Positions 28,110 to 37,721 of a DNA stretch of 64,000 nt are shown in pieces. Each line of letters starts with the position of its first letter. Position 1 is the stretch's first letter. This DNA is from Siphonodentalium dalli (taxonomy: Eukaryota > Mollusca > Scaphopoda > Gadilida > Siphonodentaliidae): NCBI GenBank assembly GCA_032622095.1, contig CP136062.1, forward strand, positions 162,372,875 through 162,436,874, given 5' to 3'. A program made the position numbers and the translations under genes. The notes beneath the pieces were generated by a model. The model was not told the DNA's origin. It ran no database searches and saw only the letters and a list, made by a program, of their open reading frames with translations.

Positions 28110-28210
28110 ATGGGGTTTTGTTATATGTAAAACGCGCGGACGTCGTTGGCGACGTCATTGTGTATTTCTACCAATTTTCCCGAACGTCATTTCAAATGTG
28201 TTTCTTTTTT
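28110..28210 (-). promoter_or_regulatory. Shared accessory promoter block (OTU-like copy 3)
   Basis: Minus strand: GAAACACATTTGAAATGACG, TTCGGGAAAATTGGTAGAAA, AATGACGTCGCCAACGACGT, CCGCGCGTTTTACATATAAC, with the TATA-like part 28 bases or so before the probable start of transcription. Confidence 0.75.
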
Positions 28211-28463
28211 GGTGAATTAAGATCTTCATCGACATTGCCGAAGACGATCATTAAAAAACAGACACTGTTTTTCAACAACATAACTTTTATTTTTGAATTA
28301 AGAATTAACATATTTACAACTGATCATGAAATTATCATATTTACAATCAATAACTGGTAATGCAAAGAACATAATTTACATTTGGTAACTCATTTCATCA
28401 TCAACAATCAACTATTTACAGAATGATTATGATTTTTTTTACATAGATAATGAGTACATTTTA
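28211..28463. other. AT-rich spacer
   Basis: About 250 AT-rich bases between the promoter of OTU-like copy 3 and the 3' end of the protease. No gene recognised. Confidence 0.5.
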
Positions 28464-28994
28464 TCAATAATGAAATTCACAGTAAGTCTTACAAGTTTGT
28501 GAAATACATGTTTTAGGTAATATTTCTGATTCTTTTCGTAAGGGCTCATAGTTTCTATGAAACCAATCAAATACTTTTCTATCATTTTTGAAGTAGTCAC
28601 CATCAAAATTCATTTCAACTAATACCTTTATACCATATCCGTTTTTCAAGAAATGTAAATCAAATATGCAGTAGATACCACACACGTTTGTACCGTGATG
28701 TTGAAACCGCCCAACGTTTATTTTACATTCGATCGAATTTCTTTGAATAAATGATTTGATATATTTATCAATAACTGGTATCCCAAATGAATCGAAATAT
28801 GTTGCAATGTTTCCATTGAAGAAAATTGCAACCCAGTGTTCTCCTGGTTTTTCTGACGTATGTGTATTTACTATGTATGCTTTTACATGATGAGGTTTCT
28901 CGTGTGGTAACTGATCGTTTGCAAACAACACACCATACAATGAACAGAGGTAGGATGATTTATCTACTATATGCTGAAGTTCGCTAGTGTTCAT
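28464..28994 (-). CDS. PRO: Adenain-like cysteine protease, intact copy
   Basis: Start chosen at ATG 28994 (MNTSELQHIVDKSSYL), which overlaps the upstream CxGC frame exactly as in the left cassette. 176 aa. The catalytic layout is that of adenoviral and Polinton maturation proteases: GEHWVAIFF (His), ATYFDSFG (acidic residue), then RFQHHGTNVCGIYCIFDLHF (oxyanion Gln and nucleophile Cys). It should cleave virion precursors after di-glycine-type sites such as those in the 9328-10340 genes. The left copy at 3787-4260 has two stops, so this is the only complete protease in the element. A six-A instead of seven-A run upstream (about 29009) fuses the frame to the CxGC remnant. Confidence 0.88.
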   Translation of the reverse strand: MNTSELQHIVDKSSYLCSLYGVLFANDQLPHEKPHHVKAYIVNTHTSEKPGEHWVAIFFNGNIATYFDSFGIPVIDKYIKSFIQRNSIECKINVGRFQHHGTNVCGIYCIFDLHFLKNGYGIKVLVEMNFDGDYFKNDRKVFDWFHRNYEPLRKESEILPKTCISQTCKTYCEFHY

Positions 28995-29270
28995 CTTCGT
29001 AGTATTTTTTACTTTTTCACACCACAAGTCAACAAAAACCGAATCAAATTGGTTACAGTTTGCATGAACAACTTCCTTTATATCTTTCCAAAGTTTGAAT
29101 GCCTCAAATTTCTCTTGTGGTGTAAATGATTCTATTTCTGGATACCATTGTTCCATAACTCGGTAGATGTTCAATTTAAGTAGTGCTATATCAATGAACA
29201 TATCTACCCATTGTATAGGTGGTGTCCAAAGACAAAGTAAATGTCGTGTCTGACTTGGATGATCTATTTT
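28995..29270 (-). pseudogene. CxGC protein, N-terminally truncated copy
   Basis: The minus-strand frame from 29201 (MFIDIALLKLNIYRVMEQWY) to WCEKVK is the C-terminal two thirds of the protein encoded complete at 29300-29752. Homology ends near 29270 (TAGATCATCCAAGTCAGA region), where the inverted duplication begins. One A is missing near 29009, which shifts the frame and fuses it to the protease. Confidence 0.78.
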
Positions 29271-29299
29271 ATAAGATATAATAACAGATTATTAAAAAC

Positions 29300-29752
29300 A
29301 TGGATGGATTGCATTTGGAGGAAAAATTGAGAGTGGAAGTTGGAGGACTCGATTTCATTCCATATGTTTCTATCATTGACAAAGTTCGGAAAACTTTCGA
29401 GAAATGTTTCGTTCATGAAATACAAAATCAAATTTCAAAAGAAGTGACACTCAATTGTGAGGGATGTAAAATAGATCATCCAAGTCAGACACGACATTTA
29501 CTTTGTCTTTGGACACCACCTATACAATGGGTAGATATGTTCATTGATATAGCACTACTTAAATTGAACATCTACCGAGTTATGGAACAATGGTATCCAG
29601 AAATAGAATCATTTACACAAGAGAAATTTGAGGCATTCAAACTTTGGAAAGATATAAAGGAACTTGTTCATGCAAAATATAACCAATTTAATTCGGTTTT
29701 TGTTGACTTGTGGTGTGAAAAAGTAAAAAAATACTACGAAGATGAACACTAG
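29300..29752 (+). CDS. CxGC/HPSQ protein, right-hand copy
   Basis: 150 aa, complete. Conserved NCEGCKIDHPSQTRHLLCLW near residue 53, then a helical WVDMFIDIALLKLNIYRVME segment and an acidic end (YYEDEH). It is clearly related to the 152-aa protein at 4247-4705 but well diverged, so it is not a recent copy of the left end. On the plus strand it mirrors the left end of the element (CxGC, then protease, then terminus). It forms an inverted repeat with 28995-29270: arms about 28870-29270 and 29471-29880. Confidence 0.78.
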   Translation: MDGLHLEEKLRVEVGGLDFIPYVSIIDKVRKTFEKCFVHEIQNQISKEVTLNCEGCKIDHPSQTRHLLCLWTPPIQWVDMFIDIALLKLNIYRVMEQWYPEIESFTQEKFEAFKLWKDIKELVHAKYNQFNSVFVDLWCEKVKKYYEDEH

Positions 29753-29882
29753 CGAACTTCAGCATATACTAGACAAATCATCCTACCTCTGTTCATTGTA
29801 TGGTGTGGTGTGTGCAAAAGATCAGTTACCACACGAGAAACCTCATCATGTAAAAGCATACATAGTAAATACACATACGTCT
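29742..29882 (+). pseudogene. Protease N-terminal fragment
   Basis: MNTSELQHILDKSSYLCSLY through AYIVNTHTS matches the N-terminal 45 residues of the intact protease. It then runs into the subterminal module, losing His, Asp and Cys. The start overlaps the CxGC stop. Left by the inverted duplication at the right end. Confidence 0.82.
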
Positions 29883-29904
29883 TACATATACATAAGCATT
29901 AGTA

Positions 29905-30257
29905 AATTATGCTCTTTTCTGTCAAAAAACCCATTCGAAGCGCTCACCGTACTCTTCGGAATCTAACACAACCTCTAGACTGATGAATCCGACCCTGGAC
30001 TGACACTCTGGCACACCCTCTCGCTGGCTGGCACATGGGCCAGAGTGCCAGTCCCAGGTTTTTTTCTTTTTTTTTCTGGCCCACCTCAGTTCTGGGACTG
30101 GCACTCTGGCCGATGGGCCAGAGTGACGACGAGCGAGGGTGGTGGGCAGTCACTCTGGCCCACCGCCTCGCTCGTCGTCACTCTGGCCCATGGGCCAGAG
30201 TGACGACGAGCAGGGGGTGGGGGGGGGGGGGTGGCCAGAATGACGGTCAATACTACT
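29905..30257. repeat. Right terminal repeat and subterminal module
   Basis: A module like 20330-20450 (CTTTTCTGTCAAAAAACCC, GAAGCGCTCACCGTACTC, CCGACCCTGG) leads into palindromic CTGGCCCATGGGCCAGAGTG units, a G run near 30216-30230, and the terminus CAATACTACT. The last ~30 bases are the reverse complement of the left end with three or four differences. Confidence 0.87.
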
Positions 30258-30263
30258 AGCGTC
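30258..30263. repeat. Polinton target-site duplication, right copy
   Basis: AGCGTC, identical to 3158-3163. Confidence 0.92.
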
Positions 30264-31720
30264 TGAGAAGAACTATTTTCTTAAGAAAACCAAACAAACA
30301 GGTACAGCAAACTGTGTCCGACCGCGACGACAACTGGCACTACATTGACCATTCACGCTTTTTGCGCATACCTGGTCACTCAATGACAATCATACATCAC
30401 ACCAGCGACTGAGTACCAATCACACATATCGATAATCACTGACCAGACAATATACACGCGACAAAGCGTTATTTACCCATTAACTCTGCATGTGCAGTGA
30501 AGACAGTAATTTTCCTCTATACTCCGTAACGCGGAAAATATTATAGCCCCGTGGCTGCTGTGGTTATCCATACATGTATATCAATACATTGTTTTCATTA
30601 TTTGACCCCACGCACGACTTGCGCCCAATTTTTGAACAGCTGGACAGGCGTATGTCAACTAGTTTGTGATTTCTAGATGGATTAATGGCGGCAGAAGAAT
30701 AATCCACAGGGAAAATGTCCTATTTTGACCCCAAGCACTGCTTACGCCCAATTTTTGAACAGCTGGACGGCGTATGTGACTTGAATTGTGATTTCTAGAT
30801 GGTCTAGTGGTGGCACAAGAAGAATCCGCAAAGGATAGCCCCGTAGCTGCTGTGGTTATCCATATATGGGGAATATACATGTAGTAACGAAAAAATGGTT
30901 TATTTTACCAGAAGCGCGATTTACATCATTAACATCATTGGATACCCATCCATTTATTGGGAATTATATTCATGTGGGAATTATATGGGATTTCCTATTT
31001 GAGAATTCCTGCATGTGAACATGGGAAGTAACTACTCATTAGAAAATGATCAGTTATCAAAGGGTTAATATATCGTTATTTACATGACAACATAAATTTT
31101 GGTAAGTCCAACATATGTGACATTATATGCGACATGCTAAGTTTATTTATTGAACTGAATTGCTACAAAAGTATGAGTGGCAATATATAAGTCATCATCT
31201 AAGCTGAGGAATCACCATTGACTGTTATCCATATATTCATGTCCATATATGTGTAGAGATGAGCATGTGGGGTTTCGAACAGGCGGCTTGGCATGTCTTG
31301 TGTGATCTCTTATTTGGATATTCCTGCATGTGAATGATTGGGAATCAAGCATGTACCCTTTAACAAAGACCAGTTAACAAAGGGTTAAATAGTCTGATCT
31401 CCATGACAACATAAATTTTGGTGAGTCCTAAATATGTACTTTATTTGTGTTGTGCTCAATTTATGTATTGAATGAATTTCCAAGTGTGAGTGGCAATAAC
31501 ATACAGTCATTTGCAGGGATGTTCAGGCGAGGGGTCCAGCTGACAGGCTTGGTCTGTCTGTGGAATCTCATGTCTGCACATTCTTGCAGTTGAGCGCGGG
31601 GCAATCAAGTAACTACCAATTTGTAAATGTTCAGTTATCAAAGGTTAAATAGTCAGATGACAACAAATTCAATTCTGGTATGTCCCAATTATGTTACTGT
31701 ACATGTACAGTTTATGTACT
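30264..31720. repeat. Right flank with degenerate tandem duplications
   Basis: A ~120-bp unit (GCCCAATTTTTGAACAGCTG, TGTGATTTCTAGATGG) is present twice at about 30600-30720 and 30721-30840. A ~300-bp unit (CAGTTATCAAAGGGTTAA, CATGACAACATAAATTTTGG, TGAGTGGCAATA) occurs three times, near 31020, 31330 and 31600. No coding potential. Confidence 0.65.
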
Positions 31721-31781
31721 GAATGGGTTACTTTTTCCAAATACAAATGCGTTATTGGACTGGACGTTGAGCCTGAACCCT

Positions 31782-31988
31782 ATAGTGTAACATTCTAGGG
31801 TGCCATAGTGTAACATTCTAGGGTGCCATAGTGTAACATTCTAGGGTGCCATAGTGTAACATTCTAGGGTGCCATACTGTAACATTCTAGGGTGCCATAG
31901 TGTAACATCCTAGGGTGCCATAGTGTAACATTCTAGGGTGCCATAGCGTAACATTCTAGGGTGCCATAGTGTTACATTCTAGGGTGCC
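31782..31988. repeat. 23-bp minisatellite x 9
   Basis: Nine consecutive 23-bp units beginning ATAGTGTAACATTCTAGGG, with four single-base variants. Total 207 bp. Confidence 0.95.
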
Positions 31989-32147
31989 AACTTTATAGTA
32001 AGAATTAAATAGGTAGAGCACCATATAACCACACTCAAACCCAAAAACGTGGCATGTATCAACTTGGGTCACATAAAAACATGGCATAAATGCACTACGA
32101 GATAACACGTAGTCGCACAAAGCAACGCCATCTCATGGTATTTTGGC

Positions 32148-32802
32148 TGGGTGCCGACTACGAGTTATCTCGTATCCACACTTTACCACGTTTTTCTCAC
32201 GAGTAGTTCATCAGATGATCATGTTGGATATTGTAAATAACAAACATGTGCTCATTTGACCGTTTGGAGTAGCCTGCGCTAGTTCTGGCTACAACGTAAC
32301 TTGTTGTCACAGTCAGGAAATAGATATCCCACATTCCAGGTTTAGACGGGCGGCGTTGGGTGCCGACTTCGAGTTATATCGTACCTAAATTTTGACATAT
32401 ACAATCTTAAATGTGTGATCGTGCTACTTCAAAATTGATGTCTACTATTCATATACATGAACTAACTCGTTATTCTGGAGTGCAGAATGTTAGGGGCTTT
32501 TGTTGATCATCATACAATGCCAATTCAGACGGCACAATGGAATTAGGGGCCAATGCATGCGTCAGTATAACCATAACTTCGGCCTAAATTAGGTTGCTTT
32601 ATTATAGATGCAGTGGCAACACTCATATCACATATATATTTGAGCTTCCTTGGATGGTTGAAATCATTTATACGTGGGGAACTCAATTTCTTAAATTCTA
32701 CACCAAAATATCTAGACCCCATATAAACTACGAGATAACTCATAGTTGCACCTTGGAATATAGTGTAGTACGAGATAACTCATAGCCGGCACTCAGCGTT
32801 AC
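32148..32802. repeat. MITE-like element with TACGAGATAACT ends
   Basis: GGGTGCCGACTACGAGTTAT at 32149 and again, diverged, at 32357 face AGTACGAGATAACTCATAG and CCGGCACTCAGC at 32766-32795. Further internal copies lie at 32096 and 32725. Probably one non-autonomous inverted-repeat element inserted in another copy. No open frame. Confidence 0.55.
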
Positions 32803-34146
32803 ACAAGTATTCAGGTGAAATAAAATAAAATAAATTAAAACAAAATATGAGGTATATAACAGTGTTACATTAATTATTATATACATAGTCATAGTTTAGT
32901 TATAATAATGAATTGAGTTGAGTTGTTATATAATAATGAATGAATTGAGTTGAGTTGTTAATCAATTAACGATCGATAGTACACATGTGAATAAAGAGAT
33001 TGACTGTTGTGGGTATCATAGTCTTAAGTTTATGCAGGTTATTTTTATTAATTTCTAGTTAGGTTGAAAGATAGTAGGCTATGGTGTGAAATAAATTCTG
33101 GTTTTAGAGCTTTTTGAATAAATGTGCTCACTTGTATAACAAATGCCGATGTTTTGTGGGTTCAATATAGCAGCGAGAGTTACTATTTGAGACCTGGTAT
33201 CTATATGCCGTTCCAGTAATGGCGCGTACACATGACGGGCAAGAAAATATCATGTATGCCCCATGTGACTTTCTTGACCAATGAAAAAAATAATACAGGA
33301 AAATATCCGATGGAGGCAGTGAACGAGTATGTTGCCGCCTGTGTGTAATGTGTGTTCACCTTGATTGGTGGTAATCGGTATCCGTAAAATATTGTCCAAG
33401 GGATTCGCTGTAACCGTTCACGCACTCGAGTTATGATCAATCAATAGTATCGTCTGTTTCAACAACTGACATCGTAATTCCATTTTAGATGGGTTGACAG
33501 AATCGCTGAAGTATTATATGGATATATGGAGGCGTATATCTATAGAGGGTTTCCGTCAATCCATGTGGTGTTTTCAACTGCACCCCCTTGAACCAGGCCA
33601 ACCTCCCAGCATCACATACTTCAATTTGCACCCCTCCCCATCGCCTTTGAATTTCCGACCTGGTACCTCATATGCTTGTGTTTTTTTAACTTGAATTTTG
33701 ACTGGACACCAGGGAGGGACCTAGAGGAAATTTCAAACCGATAGTTTGACCAAAAGTAGGAAGAGATGCAAATGTTGGTATAAAACAATAAATTCGACAT
33801 ACATTACTGGTTGGAAATTCAGGCAACCAGAACAATTTCAACCCATTTTTGGTGTAATATTGTGTCAGATATGAAATTTCCAACTGCATGGTGAACACTT
33901 TACCATTATATACAAGGTATTTGTGCATGAGAGCAACGTGGCTACAGGTAGGTGAGTGCCTCATCCCACCGACTCTACGGTAATACACGTCAACAGTTGG
34001 AAATGCCATAATATTATGAATTGCCAATATGGACTGTAGGTTGTTTACCGGACGCAATTCACTTGAACCAGCACGACTAATACTGTTCTGATTGAGCTCA
34101 ATTAATGCCATCAAAACCGCCGCGTTCTCACGGGCTTAATCTTTGC
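32803..34146. other. Non-coding host sequence
   Basis: No convincing gene. A 142-codon minus frame at 33686-34114 has no motif I recognise and ordinary base composition. Repeated GAATTGAGTTGAGTTGTTA lies at 32910-32960. Confidence 0.45.
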
Positions 34147-34187
34147 AACAAGAAAATATCAGGGTACAATTGTACCTGATATTTTCT
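34147..34187. repeat. Perfect short palindrome
   Basis: CAAGAAAATATCAGGGTAC meets its inverse through ATTGTACCTGATATTTTCTTG, followed by one more ATATTTTCTTGCAGG. Possible hairpin or small inverted repeat. Confidence 0.75.
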
Positions 34188-34229
34188 TGCAGATATTTTC
34201 TTGCAGGTACATGTGAACGCACCATAAAA

Positions 34230-34916
34230 AGGGGGGGGGGGGGTAATATAATTTTCTCAATTATATTGTAAGCTGGACAGATCAGAATGAAATGGGCTTC
34301 ATCTTCCACCTGGCATGTACAATGTTTACAGAATCTTTCATTGCTTGGTTTTGAATATCTTCCCGTTTTTACTTCAAGTGAGTGAGCGCTAATCTGTATC
34401 GGTGCTATTGCTGACCTAGATGCTTTCGACAGTCAAATAATGTTTGCACACTATACAATCTAAGTTTACCTTTCACTCCGTAAATAATACTAAGCATTTA
34501 TTTTCCATTTTAGTCACCCATTTGTCATGCAATATAGTTTTGAAATTATAGGGTTTCATTTTTGATATTTGGATCTCTAGTTACATTTCTAAAGTATTGT
34601 AATTGTTTGTACATGAATATTTTTTATTTCACATTTTTAGGTCTTCATTAGAGGCAGCTATTAGTAGGGAGTGTTTGAAGCCATTTTTGTCAATTTCTAA
34701 TAGTCTGTAGAATATGATCATTTGGTTGTAGAGTTTGACTGACTGCAGTTATGCCCAGTTCACAATGAATAGCTAATATTGGTGCGTTGGAGCGGACTCC
34801 GGAAAGATATCTCCGAATCATATTTAGAATTTCTGGAAGCATGTCTTAGTGAATTTAAATATGTGCATTTTAAAATCAGAGATAAAATATTCAGCACCAT
34901 ATGTTAATATAGGATA
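34230..34916 (-). mobile_element. LINE, 3' part of reverse-transcriptase ORF
   Basis: Minus-strand fragments include YPILTYGAEYF at the Helitron junction (about 34915) and, near 34290-34340, FCKHCTCQVEDEAHFILICP, the Cys-rich C-terminal motif of many LINE ORF2 proteins. Frames are broken. It is the continuation of the LINE at 43079-45200; the gap is the Helitron-like insertion. Confidence 0.8.
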
Positions 34917-37721
34917 CTGACAGGGTTACCCGGTGTTGCACAGGTTAAAGTGATGTGAAAATCTCTGCATGCTGTGGAATAGAGAATACTCTTGCTCAAA
35001 GTATTCTCATAAATTGTATATTTACATAGCATCACAAAACATGATTCTTACACAGTCATGGAATATAAGTAGTGGCTCACCTTGTCGATTGTCATTTTGT
35101 TTGTCGCGATTATTCCGTTCCATCAATAAAAAAGTATTTATTTATTTACAACTGCGTATACTACATGAACATCATAAACACATTAGTTTGCTAAAATAAA
35201 ATATGACAATTGGGTTTTACATATAGAGATGTATCAATCAATCTCGTGGGTTGGACTAATATCTTGAGGACACCTGGCTGTCAAATCTCCATGAAAATAC
35301 AGATGTTTTAAAGAAATTTCCAGGTGCTCCTCTGTTCATGGTGCTATATATTGGCAAAATGTTCTCAGTTTAAAAGAAATGTTGCTGCGCACGTATATCA
35401 GCTACATATGCCCGACACAGAGCGAGATTTTAAGTTGTTTATGTTAGTCGATGAGTCTGTTCTAAAAATCCGCTATATATGGCAGATATACCCTTGTCAG
35501 ATGTCAGTATTGGAGGATCCTGACAAGTCATGAGCTACTGACTTTGTTTTCTTTTATTTCAGAAGAAAATATATTTGACTGCACACTGTTACCACTACTT
35601 TTGAACAGGACTTCGATACATTTCCAAGTCTCCTGACAAATTGTAACTTTTTGTGTGGAAACTGTATTGAATGGAACAGACTCAATTGTGTTATAATATA
35701 TACATGAGCCATTATAATATGGAATTCTCTGACGGTTCGAGGTCTCAGTTTGCAAGAATATATGTATCTCTTAAATATAATGATAAATATACTTTTATTG
35801 CTTCTTCTGTGTATCTGTTTTTGCTAGCTCATTATGTGAACGCCCTGATTCCCATCCCCACACAACTATGACAGTTGAGATGATATAATTGTTCAAGTGA
35901 CCTAAGTGGGTCAAGATATGTCGAGATTGTGAAATTGGAAGGCCAAAAACTCCTTAAAACGATATGGAGATGGCCTGGGTGACTATATATAACCTGTAGG
36001 TGGATATCGGCGAATAGCAATCTTATCAATGTTAGTGCATATCCTCTCGTCGCCATCCGTGACCCAAACGACACCAAATGTGATTTAATTCACCGTATTA
36101 TTAGAGAAGGGTGTGTATGAATTTGGTGGAAATTAGTGCTAAATATATTTGTATCAGCTTTGGTGCAACTACCATCCTCATGCATGACTTTAACGGGCCA
36201 CTTTTGACATATTAGACCCATGGATGCATGATATACTGGAGATGATTATACATAGATTTTGTGGTAATCAGCAACTAAACGAATGCTTTTCATAGTTATG
36301 ACCCCCCCCCATCTCTCACCCAAACGGCAGCAATTCGGCGTCTTTAAATCACACGATTACATATTCCTCGTATCATGGAGAAGAATAATATATCAATTGG
36401 TGGAAATATGCACTAAAATAGTTTATTAAATAAATTGTTGATGCCCCTCTGCAACGCTGACACGAACAGCGCCATATCGCGGATGTGACTCTGTATGCGT
36501 TTGGTGGAAATCGGCGACAAAATTAATTCATCACATTTTTTAAATTTTGCCGCCCTTCCCCCATTTTCTTCCCCTGACACCAACAGCGTCATTTTAACCC
36601 GCACCATTATCTTCCTCGTAAAAAGTTAACCCTCTTAGACCGCCTTGGTGCCATGTCGATTATACCCCGTGAAGTTATATATAGAAGATATACAGACAGA
36701 CAAAAAGACAGACAGCACAATTTGATTCCTCGTATCATTTGACAAGAACGTGTATGAATTTGATGGTAATTGGTACTATAAATAGTTTTATCAGTTTTGG
36801 TGACCCTCCCGTTCCTATTTCGGACTCAAGCGGCGCCACTTTTGTAACCATTAAACCACATACTTAGACTCATTATGGAGCTGCATATACATATAAAATT
36901 GGTGAAAATTCGTATCAAATTTAAGGGCTCCATATCTCTCACCAAATGGCACCAATTTGATGTATCTAAACCACACGATTAGGTTCCTCGTATCACGGAG
37001 AAGAATATGTATCAATCTGGTGGAAATCGGCGCTAAACATATTGTTATAATTTGTTGTGTCCCTCTGACCTCTATGCATCGCTGACTCGAATGGCCCCAC
37101 TTGTAACATCCTTAGACCACACAATTACACTCCTGATATCATTGAGATGATTATTTATAAGTTTGGTGCTAATAGGCGACTAAACACATTTTTATCAAAT
37201 TTGGTGCCCACCCCTCCCCTCCGCATCTCTCATCCAAACGGCACCAATATGGCGTCTTTAAACACACGATTAGATTCCTCGTATCATGGATAAGAATGAG
37301 TATCAATTTGGTGCAAATTGGCACTACAAATATTGTGTATCAATTGTGGTGCCCCTCTCCCTTTCAGTGCACCCCTGACTCGAAAGAGGCCACTTTTGAC
37401 AGACTTATCGCATAATTAGATTCCTTGTATCATGAAGAAGAATGTATATCAATTTGGTGGAAATCGGCGCTAATATTATTTTTATCAATTCTCCCCTTCC
37501 GTGCATCACTGACTCGAACGACGCCACGTTTGACATATTCAAACAAGACCATTAGATTCTTCATACCATGGGGATGATTATATATAAGTTTCGTGGCAAT
37601 CGGCGACAAACTAAAAATTCTGCCCCTCCCATTTTCTGCCGCTGACAACAACGGCGTAAATATAGAAAATTCTTACCAACAACATTATCTTTCTCGTAAA
37701 AAGTTACCCATAGTAGACCCC

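Larger units (their letters stand above)
3164..30257. mobile_element. Complete Polinton/Maverick (adintovirus-like) element
   Basis: A 27,094-bp element bounded by matching inverted termini (about 30 bp closely matching, then related palindromic arrays) and AGCGTC on both sides. It encodes the full Polinton set: family-B protein-primed polymerase, retrovirus-type integrase with chromodomain, FtsK/HerA packaging ATPase, adenain-like protease, double-jelly-roll major capsid and a minor capsid protein. About 5.4 kb is a later Harbinger-like insertion, so the native length is about 21.7 kb. Several core genes carry stops or frameshifts, so this copy is probably no longer autonomous, although some breaks could be assembly errors. 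Confidence 0.93.

Noticed and set aside
31782-31988. CRISPR-like array
   Set aside because: Units are contiguous with no spacers; it is a minisatellite in eukaryotic DNA.
33686-34114. 142-codon minus-strand frame
   Set aside because: No motif, no neighbouring support, length within chance for this base composition.
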